Shown piece by piece: positions 25,086-37,705 of a stretch of DNA of 64,000 nt. The stretch is from Rallus limicola. Its lineage: Eukaryota; Chordata; Aves; Gruiformes; Rallidae. The notes beneath the pieces are model-generated. The model was not told the DNA's origin, did not search any database, and was given only the letters and a program-made list of their open reading frames with translations. How positions within the stretch are numbered: position 1 is the stretch's first letter; every line of letters begins with the position of its first letter. The stretch is taken from contig JAKCOZ010000002.1 in the NCBI GenBank assembly GCA_022605955.1, positions 72,024,783-72,088,782 of the forward strand. The letters are read 5' to 3'. A program made the translations under genes and the position numbers.

Positions 25086-28000
25086 ACCCATAACTGTTAG
25101 AAGTCCATTTACCCTTATTTTGCTGCATCACCAGGGACCACATCAGTACCAAACACTGCCTACCGTACAGTTTTTCAAGCTGTGAGAATGTGGATGAGAT
25201 TGGCTGTCAATACAGCACTAACTAAAACACAGGCATAGATTTTTTCTTCTCTGACTGTGCACAAAGATAAACAAATCTGTGTATCCCCATCTTGAACCTG
25301 ACATCTGTATGGTTTTTAGGGCTGTATCAAGAAAATAATTACAGTACTTGCCTCTGTTTACTGTCAGTGCAGAGGAGCTACTGCCTCAAACATGGTTTTG
25401 TTACCTCATTAATTAAAGTAGAATTCTAAGAAAAACTCGTTTAACTTTCAGCTAATGAATAGAAACTGTGTCAAAATTAACCTGTCAGTCTATGAGCTGT
25501 CAGTTCTTTGAACCAGGAAATAGAAATAGAAAAACTAACTAGAAGGTACAAAGTACAGCAACTATTGTCTGCAGCATGAGGGCAAAGCATTTTTAGATTT
25601 CAAGAAATAGAATTTACTGCCATATTTTACCCCACGTGTAAATCTGGGATCAGTGAAGCAGGAATGCTTGTATCCAAATGAACATGTTCATATAAGCAAG
25701 ACTGAGAAAAGATAATAATTTTTTAAAGAAAACAGAACTGAAATAAAGCTTGATTTTAGAATGTGTCTGTACAGCATTGCAAATCTAACCAGATTTACAT
25801 ATTAGCTTAGGTTCCAAAAACATCATATGTGTGTCATCCTAAAACTGCTAAAGACTGATTTATTTCTCTTTCCAGATTCCTGTAAGACAAAGTAGATCAT
25901 ACTGAGTTGGTTTCATCCAGAGCTCAAACTGACATATTTAGCAGTACATTTTTCCAACACTGAGAATTGTGATGTAGTAAATTTACTAATCACTGAGAAA
26001 GTGGACAAAATGAAAGAGCTTCCATAAATGCAATGAAAATATTCCCTTTTACTACTTCTACTATTGGAAAGGCAATGTTTTCACAAAATAAGCCAGAATC
26101 TTTCATGGCTTATTCATCACTCTGAGAATTGAGCTCTGTTGCCAGAATCCATACAGCTGGTTCTTATTTCAGAAAACCAGAGGTTTGCCTTAAAGGTTAG
26201 CTTCCAGATTTTATCTGCAGTGGATCATAGTTTAAAAAATATACCAAAATAAAAACCAAAACCCAAACAATTTTGCACAAGCGCACAAAAACATGCACTT
26301 TTTTTTATATAACCTGAAAGTTAAGGAAGTTAAACTAAAGACACGCTGTATTGTGCTGCTGTGGCAACCTCAAATTTTCAATACAGCTACTTAAAAAATA
26401 CTTGTACAAATTTTTTTTATTCACTTGTATTTCTTCTTACATAGTCAGTTAATTTGCACAGTAAATTTTTCCATCACTCAGCATTATTTAACATATCATC
26501 TTTTAGTTGCTTTTGTTGTGTTTTCACTCTCCTCCCCACACAGGTTTTGTTACATCAATATAATCTTTGAATAAGTGATCAATGTACTCAAGTTCAATCC
26601 AGAGACCAACAGTGTCAGAGCACAAAACAGTTTGCCTTTTTTCCACAGTATACCTTTATTTTCTCTAGAGAAACTTGCACTTATAAAGTTGCAGTAGCCT
26701 TGACTTTAGTTAGTCATACTATTCACATCAATTTAGATATTAGCACCCCATGTTGTTGTTTATTCTTTTTATTTCAGCCCGAACTGAAGGAAAAAAAAAA
26801 TCTTCAAATCACCTGAGCTTCAGGCATGCAAGTAAATTTTCTACATATGTCTCATACAAAGGTTATGTCATCTGCAGTGCCTGCAGATATATCCTAGGAG
26901 TTTCCAAGTTCCCAGATCAGGGGCTTCTGGGACTATGAACATAGTGGAATAAAATTCAGCTCACAGGAAAACTTTTTAGGACTTTTTAGGACTTTAGTAA
27001 GTTTTGCAACCTATACTGTGTTCAGTGTTGACATAATTTTGCTGCTAGCAGAAAACTACCCTGGGGAGTTTTGTGTAGTTCAGATAAGTCTACATGAGCT
27101 GAGGATACCTCAGTGGCTGCAATGCAGTTTGTTCTCCCAAGAAGAAAGAATAGTGCAGCCTTTCTAAATTGTTTCATTATTTTATGTGGATACATTATGA
27201 AATGGAATCAGTTAAGTGCTTTTTATATTCAAGGGATCAAAAGGAACATTTCACTATTCTCACAGACATGGAAATCAGAGAAAGAATGGACTTGTGGGAG
27301 AGGACTTTTTTTCAAAAATTATAAAAGAGAACATTAACTCATAAAGTGAGAATGTATGGGTCCAGTGGAATGAAATGTAAGGCTGATTTATAAACCACTG
27401 AAATAAAGGCTCATAATAGAAGTGCTGACATGGTAGTAGCAAGTGTGAACCAAGTGTTATTGTCATGAGGAAAACTTCTGAAGTGCCAGATGAAGCTACT
27501 AGCAACATATTCCTTAATATAATCCCTCCACATCTGAGCTCATCCTTTCTCTATATCCCTGCTATATGTAGTGGAAAAACATTCAATTTTTTCTGATATT
27601 TTTACATGTATTAGGAGCGTATTTTCTTTTGTGGAATTAACCCCACACTCATTAGCAGGCTCTACCAATGAAGTCTTTGCAGTCTTTTTTTGTCTACCAT
27701 TTTTGTTTTCTAGCAGTGCAGGTATGCTAAAGGGGTAGCATATCAACATGACCAGAAACAGTAGATACCTGTAATATCTTACACATTTCATTTTGAGACA
27801 GATCTGTTGGATGAGACCATTATGGACTCTTCCTGATTCCTCTGGACCATTATTTTTTGAGAACTCATGCTATACTTCATTCTATCATTTCATGTAAGCA
27901 CTTTGGTCTCAAATCAAAGAAACTGAAATTATCTATTTTAAAGGTCGGCATTCCACAAACTTTCGTGTCTGAAACAAAATCTTGTACATTAAAAAGATGA

Positions 28001-29342
28001 CAGATCTGTTTCAAGGTGCACATCACCTTGCAAACTTTCATCACAATCAGATAATTTTTTACTCTTTCATTAATATCTTTTATATTTTATCCACTTTCTG
28101 TATCTTCCTGTACAATTAGACTATGATAACTTTAAAGGAAGACCTGTACACTTTGCTATGCATTTGTACCTAACAACAGGCCTTTGAGAGCTCAGTACTG
28201 GTATGATATGACACAGGACATGAGAGATCAAATACCATTATCAAATGCCTTTTCCGATCATAGCAAATATGATGAAATGAGCTGTATCTGATAGACCCAT
28301 TGGAACACATTAATGTGCTGTACAGCAGCTCATGCTTACAGGACTGAACAGGAAAAACTCAGGCACTGGTGAAGAAGACCCCTTCAAGACTCTGAAAACC
28401 ATTTTCTGTTTGTCTGTTAGGATGCATGATAACAGTTTATTTAGATAACATCTGAAATAATGACACTCTATAATCAAGATATTTCAAACAGCAGAGAGAG
28501 GGAAGTGCAGCACCTAAAATAGGTTGCTCAACAGGACATTATTTCCATTGTCTCAGGTTAAAAGCTGCTCAGGGCAACCTAGCTAAATGAACAGGCTGTT
28601 AACATTTACAAAGGCAACCAAGAATCCAGTTTTATTAGTATAGTTGAACCCTTTCTCTGAAAGGACTGAAAATCCAACCTTTGTTTTACAGGCCAAGATG
28701 TACTCATTAATGGAACAAAAGGATCATTCTGCACTATACTTAAATCTCCTGAGTACTGAGAAAAAAATATACTTTGTGGATGTAATTTCAAAGAAGAATA
28801 ATGTGTTTTAGGAAATATGAATGGCTTGCTTATGGTCATTGGAAAAGGCTGAAATAGGATGAGATATTCCAATGCAGAGACTAAATTCTGCTTAATTCTC
28901 CTCCCTCATTGGTAATATAATCCAAAACCAAGACAGAAGTAAAAATCTACTATTTAGAGGCACTGAGACATGGCCATAGCAAGAATGTCCTAGATGGAGA
29001 CTTACAATGAACAATACATAGTTTTGTTAATAGTAATAATAATAATAATATGTATAATACAGGTGTATATTTCAGTGTTACATGACTATGAAATTAATGA
29101 CATGTCTAGACAGAAACTTTACCTTGGAATTATGTGAAAGGGAGATATATTCAAGGTGGATTATTTATTCATTCATGGTTCAGGTTGGATCAAAGCAGCA
29201 ACAATCATGAATACAACGTGTTAATCATGAATATCACAAAATAAGGGTTTTTTTTTATTTTATTTTATACAGCATGCTTTTCCAATTAGAACCTAACATA
29301 TAAGAAACTTAGATTAAAAATCTTAAGCCAAAATATGAGAAT

Positions 29343-29367
29343 TATATATATATATATATATACACAC
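29343..29367. repeat. TA/CA dinucleotide microsatellite
   Basis: This is a 25-base perfectly alternating tract, mainly TA followed by CACAC. It is probably length-variable. Confidence 0.9.
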
Positions 29368-30944
29368 CTTTATATTTCTGATTTTGATAGTTTAATATTG
29401 GCCTAAAACAGCTTATCAATAATTTGAGGTTGTTGAAAATGAAGGGTTTCAAGTTTTCTGTCATCATAAATTACAATTTCAGAAATGAATGTTGATGCAT
29501 TTTAAATGCTTTATATTCAATGTTAGACTGTGTTTACTAACTTCGCCATATGATCCACTTTAATCTGCTTGATGCCTATCATCTTGTTTAAAAAACCAAC
29601 TACACTGTGTTACCTGTCCTCATTAAATACTTGCACTACACATAGTTCAATTTTATATTTCCCTCTTGAATGAGAGAGAATTTGCATTAAATAGTATCAC
29701 TCCTGCTGAACTGTATTTTAAAAATATTTCATGAAGTATCTTAGGTTAGAGGATCCCTTTATTTATAAATATTATCTATTTCTGTACATAAAAGCAAATA
29801 AATACTGTTTATTGACATGAATATAAAAATATGAATATTGGTTCATAACACCTCTACTGATCCTTACAGATATGGATTTTATGCCAAAGGACTGAGTACT
29901 CTCAAAAAGAGCTCCAGAAAAAGAGAAGAGTATTCTGTGATATAACAACTTGAACACAGTGTTTTCGAAGTGTTAGGTGTGCACTGTATAAAAAGTAAAA
30001 CTGAGCAAAAAAAGAAAAGGTTTAAACTATTTGCATTCCTAGTGTGGTATTTGATCACACTTCCAAAAAGAGAGGTAAAGAGAACGATGATACATGTGTT
30101 CACACAATTTGAAAAGTTTTTACAAAATATTAAGTGTAATAGTGAAGTTTAAAAGAAAACCAAAAACCAAAAACCAAAACAAGAATCCTTCAGTTATTAA
30201 TAATCCAGATGATTACAAGTAGATTAAATGTATTTCCCACCTCAAATGTCTCTTCATTAAAAATTATATGATTTCATATGCATTGTTTCTAGCAATTATG
30301 CTTCTCTGAACCTCCTATTGTACTATTATTAACATCTAAATGTCTAATAAAATATTCTTTATGCTTTTCTACATACCTTGTATTTTTTCCCTGTTGTTTA
30401 CTCAGCTTTTGTGCCAGATGATTGTAACATTAATGTACATCCTTCATAATCAGAGACAATTACAGAACTGTTAAGAGAAAGACCTTGTCCTAATTTCCTA
30501 GGAAGCTTTGCATCAAATATACTTTTTCAATTTATTTTTTTCTGGTGCAGTACTATGTCTTCAGTGGTACACAGTTCTTTCAGTAGGACATATTTCAAGC
30601 AGATGCAACAGAAAAAAAAGGATCTACTTTTATAACAGAAATGTCTTTGCAAGAAAAAATGGAAAAAACCCTAAACTTACTCAATAAAATTCTTTACAGA
30701 CAAGCGAAGGACTCCTTTTCAAAATGATTTAATTTCTTTCCAGTGCTGGGCATGGTTTTTAAGAGTGCAGAAGAAGTTTAACAACCAAGCTCACTTTTAA
30801 ATATATTGACTTAAATATATCTATTGATTGAAATAAATATATCTGTTCCAAAACAAGTACATCCCAAAGCCTGTGAAATATATTCTGTCTACTAGGAGTA
30901 TTGTATAAAGAGAGCTGATAGTATGGGTCAAGTCCTTGTTAAGA

Positions 30945-31420
30945 AATGCCTATATAATAACTGCTGACATCACAGCTGATAATAATTTTGGCAGTCTCAG
31001 CGGGGAAGACAAAGACAAATTTATCATGGCAAGGCGAACCATTTCTGCAGTTTGATTCCCTTAGAAGAAGACCACACAAGACAGCTTGAAGGATTTTGCA
31101 AGGATGCATTTGTATGAGCTAAACTCTAAATTTGTGATCTGCCTGTCGTGAGGAGTGGCACATAGCTGTGCCACCTGAGGAGCAGAGAATGATTCAGAGC
31201 ATCACTCTTCTTTCCTCCCCCGTGGGAGGTATAAGTTACTTTGAACTTTCTCTTGTGTAACAGCTAACTTGTCTTGCATGTCGGTCCAGATGCTCTAGCA
31301 ACCCTCAGAGGAGAAAACGTCTGCCTGCTTCCAACTCAATTCCTAATTGCTTACTTTGAGGTGTCAGTATAGACCTATGTGAATGAAGACAGGCAGCCCT
31401 TGAAGACAGGGTTATTAATG
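30945..31420. other. candidate conserved non-coding segment
   Basis: The segment has a mixed composition and retained CpGs (for example in TCAGCGGGG, GGCGAACC, TGTCGTGAGG and CATGTCGGTCC), with no long homopolymers and no repeat signature, unlike the DNA on either side. No open frame of note runs through it. It begins near CTATATAATAAC, a TATA-like string. A regulatory element or a non-coding exon would fit, but nothing here proves either. Confidence 0.2.
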
Positions 31421-32065
31421 TCACTCCTTTCACAAACACTGAAGGATGGAGCTTGAAATGCTTCCTCTTGTTGAGTAGCACTTAATTTCACAAATAATTC
31501 TGGATTCACTTTAAACATGAAAATTCGTATCTGCTGATGTTGTCATTTCTCCCTCTGTTCTGCAAGTTTGCATATTGTATCTGTTTATAACCAGCCTTGT
31601 AAACTGCTGAGCTTCTCTCATGTTGCATGACTTTCCCTACAGATGACTAATTTTAATCTATTAATCAATTGCAATGATTTATTTTACTTTGAGGATCAAG
31701 AAACATGCAAGTGTCCTTTCAAATTATATCTATTTTTTTTGTAGGGATAGTGACTGTATCTTTCTATCCGCTTGATAAAATGCTATAACTGGTGAACAGT
31801 AACAGCTTCCTTGAATTTGACACAATGTTCTATGTCAAATTGGTAAACTGTATTAAATTGCTGTCACTGGACCAAAACCAAAAACAAGCAAACAAAAAAT
31901 CTGATCAAAAGAGAGTATTAATGATTAGGTATGAAGAGTTGTTTCAAAAACTTCTAGGAACACTTTTGTTTTGAAATTAATTTAATCAAGAATTGGTTCG
32001 TATGATTTTGGCAATAAATATAGAGAACAACAAAAAAATTTCCTCTCCCAAACTGATGGCATGAT

Positions 32066-32465
32066 CAGGGACCTCCAGAGGTTGAGTCCAACCCCCCTAC
32101 CAAAGCAGGCTCCCCAGCTCATCTTGCACAGGGATGCATCCAGACAGGTCTTGATTATCTCCAGAGAAGGAGACTCCACACCCCCCTGGGCAGCCTGTCC
32201 CAGGGCTCTGTCACCCTCACCCTGAAGAAGTTCTTCTACATATTGGTGCGGAACTTCCTGTGCTCCAACTTGAGGCCATTGCCCCTTGTCCTGTCCCCAC
32301 ATACCACCGAGAAGAGGCTGGCCATTTTCCCCTGTGTCCCACACTTGAGATATTTATAAACATTAATAAATCCCCTCTTAGCCTTCCTTTCTCAAGGCTG
32401 AACAGCCCCAGTTCTTTCAGCCTATCCTGGCAGGGGAGATGCTCCAGTCCTTTAATGATATTGCC
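32066..32465 (-). mobile_element. CR1 LINE 3' fragment, minus strand
   Basis: The plus strand reads CAGGGACCTCCAGAGG, then the AACCCCCCTACC block and the antisense ORF2 tail. The minus-strand translation near the far end gives [20 protein letters not shown] and [12 protein letters not shown], which is the standard CR1 tail. The terminal octamers are lost. The frame then breaks: the segment nearest the 3' end is open in another frame. It shares 53 identical bases (32156-32208) with the copy at 19404-19608. Confidence 0.95.
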
Positions 32466-35136
32466 AGCTATACATTCATGTTGCCAAAACTGGGAACAGT
32501 AGGGCTGAGTTGTCAATGAGAAATTAAAAGTTATCTGTGTCCTAAAATCTTAGAGAGTCATTTAGACTGATTTGAGAGACGGAAAGTACTTCCAATAGGG
32601 AAACTACAAAGAAGAGTCCTATGCTCTGATCTGCTAATAAGCTTGACTTACTTGGTGATCTCATCTAGAGATTTTATTAATACAAATGGCTCAGAAGGCA
32701 TCTCAAGCAGTGCTCACAAATGTGTGACTGTAAATGCAAGAAACATTCATAAATATTAATATTTTAAATAAATGTCTTTTAAGTTACACTGAAATATATG
32801 AGAACATATTAACCAAAGTTTTGAGAGTATTAAGTATTATTCAGAATTAAATTAACTGAACTGAAATGAAAAAAAATCACCTTCCATATCTTCATTTTTT
32901 TTAAGGACAAAAGGAGTTTCTCCCTTGAAGTTCATTTATTCAGGTTTAGGTTTTGTTTGTTGTTTATTTCTTTCAGAAGGGTTTTACTTTTTTCTTGTCT
33001 AGTCAGCTGATGTCACTATGCCCCATAGTCTTGAGAACACCCAGTTAATATGTATGATCATGCCTGTGCTTAGTCTATATTAAACTACATCCATCATTAC
33101 ATATTTCCCAAATATGGACAGTGTAAGAAAGCATCAGTCTTAGAAACCAGTATCATAATTTGCAGGCTGGAAAGGATACCTGCAACAGATGGTGTATCTC
33201 ACTCAAGGAGTGAGGTTAGGCCAAGAAAAGCATCACAGTGTGCAAGAGAAATAATATAGAAGAGAGTTGTTAATAACACATATCTACACTGTAAAACCCA
33301 GGATGAATCAATGATTTAGTAGTTATTGACGTGCAAACCAGACGTACTTTCTGAGATCAGTCCTGCTGTTCTGCTCTTACTTTCTTTCCTTGTTTATTAT
33401 GCCTTTCTAAATATCCTCCTAATTCTTGCTGCCAGCTAGTTCTTCACATGTCCTGTCTTATTGCATGGCCTTTAGCTGCAGGTTTTCCCACAGCAAGAAG
33501 CATGTTCAGAGCCTACTATATCTTACCTCATTTGTGCTGGTACTCCAGACCTGCAGACAGGAGGTAACAGTGGGGTTTGCCAAGGCCATACCCAACTGCA
33601 CCTCCACTAACAGAGTTCAGAAAGCACAATATTTTGCAGCAAAAGAATTTTCTAACAATCTCTTTGATATGTGTCAGGACCCTGAGCTCTCCCTTCCTGC
33701 CCAAACAGTTTAAAGGCTTCTCTTTTCTTAAGAAAATGAAAACTGTTTACATTCTGAACTGTAATTGGATTGCAGTTTTTAAACATTCAAAGTACAATGT
33801 CTTTTCACAAGTTTCTGTAGTGCATTCAAGTTGGGAGTTTGAGAGCACACCTTTTTAGACAGAATGTACATGACAAAGAAGAATAAATGCCCTTTCCAAG
33901 TACACAAAGCAGCCTGAATTCCTTCCTGCTATTCAGCTATAGTCTTCTTTAATAATTCTAGTCTTCAGCCAGTTTTTAAGAGAGCTGAATACGTGTACAT
34001 TTTCAAGCAGCACACAGAAGCCTTAGGATAGACAGGAAATTATCTACGCAACTCTAGATGTGTTTCAGGAAAACATGACTTTTCATTACATTGTTTACAA
34101 CCACAGAACTTATGTGACTCACAGAATCTAGACTTCTGTGAAAGAATACAAACAAAAAGCCAAATACATGAGAGAAGGAACATAAACAAATAATGTTTTT
34201 CTGCTAAATAGCAGCCTGACTCCACCAATATTTAGGTACATTGCAGGAGTTCAGAGTAAAGCAGATTTTCTCCAAAGTACTGCTTTCTCTTCCTAGCTGC
34301 TCTTCTATAATTCCTTTTTGATCAAAATTTTATAAGATTTTTTTAGAAATTCTAAGGATTTCAGGGAATGTATTTTCTCTTCCATTGTTCTAATTTCTAG
34401 GTTCCTCTTTAAACCTATTATCTTCCTTAAATTACAGCATAATTAGACCAATTGTTTTGTGTGAAAATACTAGATCCAATGAACTGAAGAGAAAGAGAAT
34501 AACTATTTTATTATCATTTGTATTAAATGACAATTCTCTTTCATAAGACTACTGCTACGATGAATAATAAAAACTCCTATGACCTAGTATTTTACCTTAT
34601 GCTTATTTTCCCTTATACTCAAGTTCTTCATATTTTTCATGTGTTATTAATGTCTGCTTATACAGTTCAACACACCAATGAAAATACTAGAAGTTGCTTA
34701 CATGAAGTAATGGTTAATTATATGGTATTATTGTTTGTTGATTGTTACTTATAGTATGATGGACATCTTGATAATCAATAAATAAATCAACACAAAGATG
34801 GAGATTTTGATCTCTGGGCCAAACAGAAACTTTATCTTGTGACTAGGTTTTAAAAACAAGATGTAAAATTAGTAACTAGTAATGTAGGATGACACCAGTT
34901 CAGAGGCAGAACTTTTAAATTCAGCATCTATTTTGTTTCTTTTTCAGTGAAAAGGTTTTATTTTTTAATATCTGTTGTCGTTGGTTGTTTGGCTAGTTGG
35001 TTTTTTTTAATTATATGTCTGTGCAAATATTGCTTGTTTTTATGATGGAAGGAAAGGAAGCTAGCACTTTTTTGTTGTGAAGTTGAAAACCAAACAATTA
35101 TTTTTAACCTCTGGCTTCTACTACAAAAGTAACCAC

Positions 35137-35305
35137 AAAATTGTTATGTAACCCTATGTAAGTCATTTGACTCCCCAGTTCCGATTTTTGCTACTGTAAA
35201 ATAGGAATAAAATATTTTTCTGGCTCCCAAAAGGGTTATAAAGAGCTTTGGGATTTTCTCATGAAGCAGACTATATAAAGGCTGACTATTTTCTGTGATT
35301 ATTCT
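35137..35305 (+). mobile_element. ancient MIR-type SINE relic
   Basis: The order and spacing of blocks match the 3' half of MIR-family SINEs. TAAGTCATTTGACTCCCCAG corresponds to the core segment with AAGTCACTTAACCTC. CTACTGTAAAATAGGAATAA corresponds to CATCTGTAAAATGGGGATAA. Further on, GAGCTTTGGGATTTTCTCAT and CTATATAAAGGCTGACTATT match the LINE2-like tail of the type CGCTTTGAGATCCTC...CTATATAA. MIRs ceased activity long before modern birds arose and are strongly decayed in birds. The tRNA-like head is not recognisable here. Confidence 0.6.
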
Positions 35306-35840
35306 TGTGGAAGTTAATTTATTAATGGAATGTTGGCAGAAAGCAATCCAAAAAAGGGACATTGATATGAAGAATAACATTTTATTTTTAAACAAGCTAA
35401 TACTTGTAGATAAACAGTTGGTTATTCACTTCACTACAGCAAATTTCTGGTTTTACAATATATTCTATACAGATTTATTGATATGAGTAGAATGTGTTTG
35501 TGGCAGGCTGGTCCTTGTGTAAAGATCTATTTTCCCTGGATTGCAACATTTTCCCACAGTAGTCAGAATTTGATTAACTGGAAATACTTTTGTGCTAGTG
35601 TGACAGGATTCTTTTCCTATTCTTCATAACATTTAGGTTAGTTTAAGTTTCTGGTACTAATTTTTATTAACTTAACTTGCATGAAGTACTATGCTTTCAT
35701 GTGTGTATTTTATATCTACATTTTAAAATTGTCTGTGTCATTAAAAAGTGCCCTTATAAAACCCTGACTATGTCTTTGCAGCAAGTAATTATATTCTTTT
35801 CCTTATCTTCTACAACACAAGCTTGCTTGGCTCTTTCTTT

Positions 35841-35870
35841 AAAAAAAAAAAAGAGAAAGAAAGAAAGAAA
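35841..35870. repeat. poly-A / GAAA microsatellite
   Basis: Twelve A residues are followed by GAGAAAGAAAGAAAGAAA. It is a simple repeat and could be length-variable. Confidence 0.9.
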
Positions 35871-37007
35871 TCAAATATATTAATGGAGCTGCATCAATCA
35901 ATTCAGCACATATGTAGGACTGAATTAAGTATCAACTGAATCGGTGATCCTGTTAAAGATGTGTATACTAACTTAAAAAGAAGGAAAACATGCCATTGGA
36001 GATAAATATTTCTAAAACAATATATTTAATGAAGAAGAATCTGTAGTACTTACATAGCTTTTCCTAAAATATTTGTAAACCCTTGAAGCATATAGATTTT
36101 TTAAACCAAGAAATGCCCCTTTAATTCATGTGCTAGTTAACTCATTTCCCCCTCCATAGTTTGGAAGCTTTTTTACTAACAGAAGTATGTTCTAAAAAAG
36201 AAACTACTGAGTTGTTTTTGTTTTAAAGGACCACTTCAATCCTCATGAATAAATTTGAAGGTTTTTTTTAAAACAGAAATTAATATAATGCTTATTTATT
36301 TAGTCTGATATTTGAGACGATTACTACAGCACTACTAGGAAAAATTTACCTTCTCAGATGCTAAAAACCTGAAATTGGTTTGTTCTGTAGATGAGAAACC
36401 CTACTTCTGAATGGAATACAGTTTGTTTCCCCCAAACATAATGTAACTCTTGATGTGATGAATAGGCTTTCAGTATTCAAACTGATTACTCAATTTAGCA
36501 GAAAACTATAAGTTTAATGAGACATTGAACAACAATGCTCAAGAAAAACTTTCAATTTTCTTCTGCTATATGACAAATGTTTTCCAAACACAACATAAAC
36601 AGCAAGTTCTCCTTCAGATCTGCAGTACTGATCAATTTTGTTTTAGTATTAATGCATTTAGCAAATTTCTATTTGTTGGACAGACAGAACTATGTCACCA
36701 GTGCTTATGTAATTCTTGGTCTGAGTACTGTGTAAAAAGGATCACAAAGAATGAAGAACTAACGTGGCGTTTTTTTACTGATTTTATTACTAACTGGAAT
36801 TTTAATTAATTAAAAAAATATTTTTGGCCAGATCTTCCCTGAGGGCTAAACTTCCTTCAGGTAGGTATGTAGTGAGAGACCTACTTTCAAAATTTGTACC
36901 AAAACAAATCAGAAATAATCACTGTTTCTTCTCTGCTCTGGAGGGAATAACCTTGCCATAGGGGGGAATAGCAAGGAAGATAAGTTTTCAATTTTTTTAT
37001 CCCTGAG

Positions 37008-37064
37008 CATAGATCATAGATCTATAGATCATAGATCATAGATCTATAGATCATAGATCATAGA
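37008..37064. repeat. 22-bp repeat built from the CR1 3' terminal motif
   Basis: Two identical 22-base units (37008-37029 and 37030-37051) are followed by a 13-base partial third unit. Each unit combines CATAGAT and CTATAGAT steps, so GATC and AGATCT recur. CR1 elements normally end in direct octamer repeats, and this appears to be a locally expanded variant of that end. Confidence 0.95.
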
Positions 37065-37705
37065 AAGGACCTTAAAGATCATCTAGTTCCACCCCCCCCC
37101 TGCTATGGGCAGGGACACTGTCCACTAGGCCAGGTTGCCCAGAGCCCCGTCTAACCTGGCCTTGAACACGGACAGGGAAGGGGCACCCAAGTCTTCTCTG
37201 TGAAACCTTTCCCAGTGCCTCACCTCCCTCACAGTGAATAATTTCTTCCTCATGTCTAATCTAAATCTAACCTCTTTCAGTTAAAAAAATCCCTTGTTCA
37301 ATCCCTACACACCTTTTAAACAGTCCCTCTCCAGATTTCTTGTAGGCCTTCTTCAGGTACTGGAAGGCTGTATAATGTCTCCCTAGAGCCTTCTGTTCTC
37401 CAAGCTTAACAGGCCCAACTCTCTCAGCCTGTTTTCATAGAAGAGGTGCTCCAGACATTTTTTTCATCTTTCATATCTGGACTTCCTCCAACAGTTCAAT
37501 GTCTTTCCTGTATTGGGTGTCGCAGAGCTGGACACAGTACTCCAGGTGGGGACTCATAAGATCTGATTCAAAGGGCAGAATCACCACTCTTGAACTGTTG
37601 GTCATGCTTATATGGTTGGCTTTCTGGGCTGCAAGCACACATTGCTAGCTCATGTTGAGCTTCTTATCAATCAACAAGTCCTCAGGGCTGCCCTAATCCA
37701 TTGTC
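37008..37705 (-). mobile_element. CR1 LINE 3' part with unusual tail repeat
   Basis: After the tail repeat (37008-37064) the plus strand reads AAAGGACCTTAAAGATCATC and continues through the inverted CR1 3' region and ORF2 tail (CCAACTCTCTCAGCCTGTTT, CAGTACTCCAGGTGGGGACT). It then reaches the block GGTTGGCTTTCTGGGCTGCA found further upstream in CR1 on the antisense strand. It resembles the copy at 6956-7435 more than the SLEKRRL-type copies. The copy is 5'-truncated near 37705 and its frames are broken. The terminal repeat is a 22-bp higher-order unit instead of the usual ATTCTATG octamers. Confidence 0.94.

Larger units (their letters stand above)
25086..32065. other. AT-rich unique DNA, no recognised gene
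   Basis: Nearly 7 kb contain no recognised gene or transposon. Small structures are visible: a 10-bp tandem repeat (ACTTTTTAGG) near 26970-26995, AAT repeats at about 29034-29050, an alternating TA/CA tract at 29343-29367, and AACCAAAA units near 30158-30180. The part at about 30945-31420 is less AT-rich and has several CpGs; it is listed as a candidate conserved segment. Confidence 0.6.
32466..37007. other. AT-rich unique DNA with one ancient SINE
   Basis: Apart from the MIR-like element at 35137-35305, no repeat or gene is recognised. A purine microsatellite (A run followed by GAAA units) occupies about 35841-35870. Overlapping open frames at 33426-33858 have no recognisable motif and are treated as chance. 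Confidence 0.6.

Noticed and set aside
31982..32344. Minus-strand open frame of 120 codons
   Set aside because: It lies almost entirely within a CR1 fragment and only partly follows the CR1 frame; it is not a host gene.
37008..37064. CRISPR-like array
   Set aside because: The units are directly adjacent with no spacers, are built from the CR1 terminal motif, and the DNA is avian.
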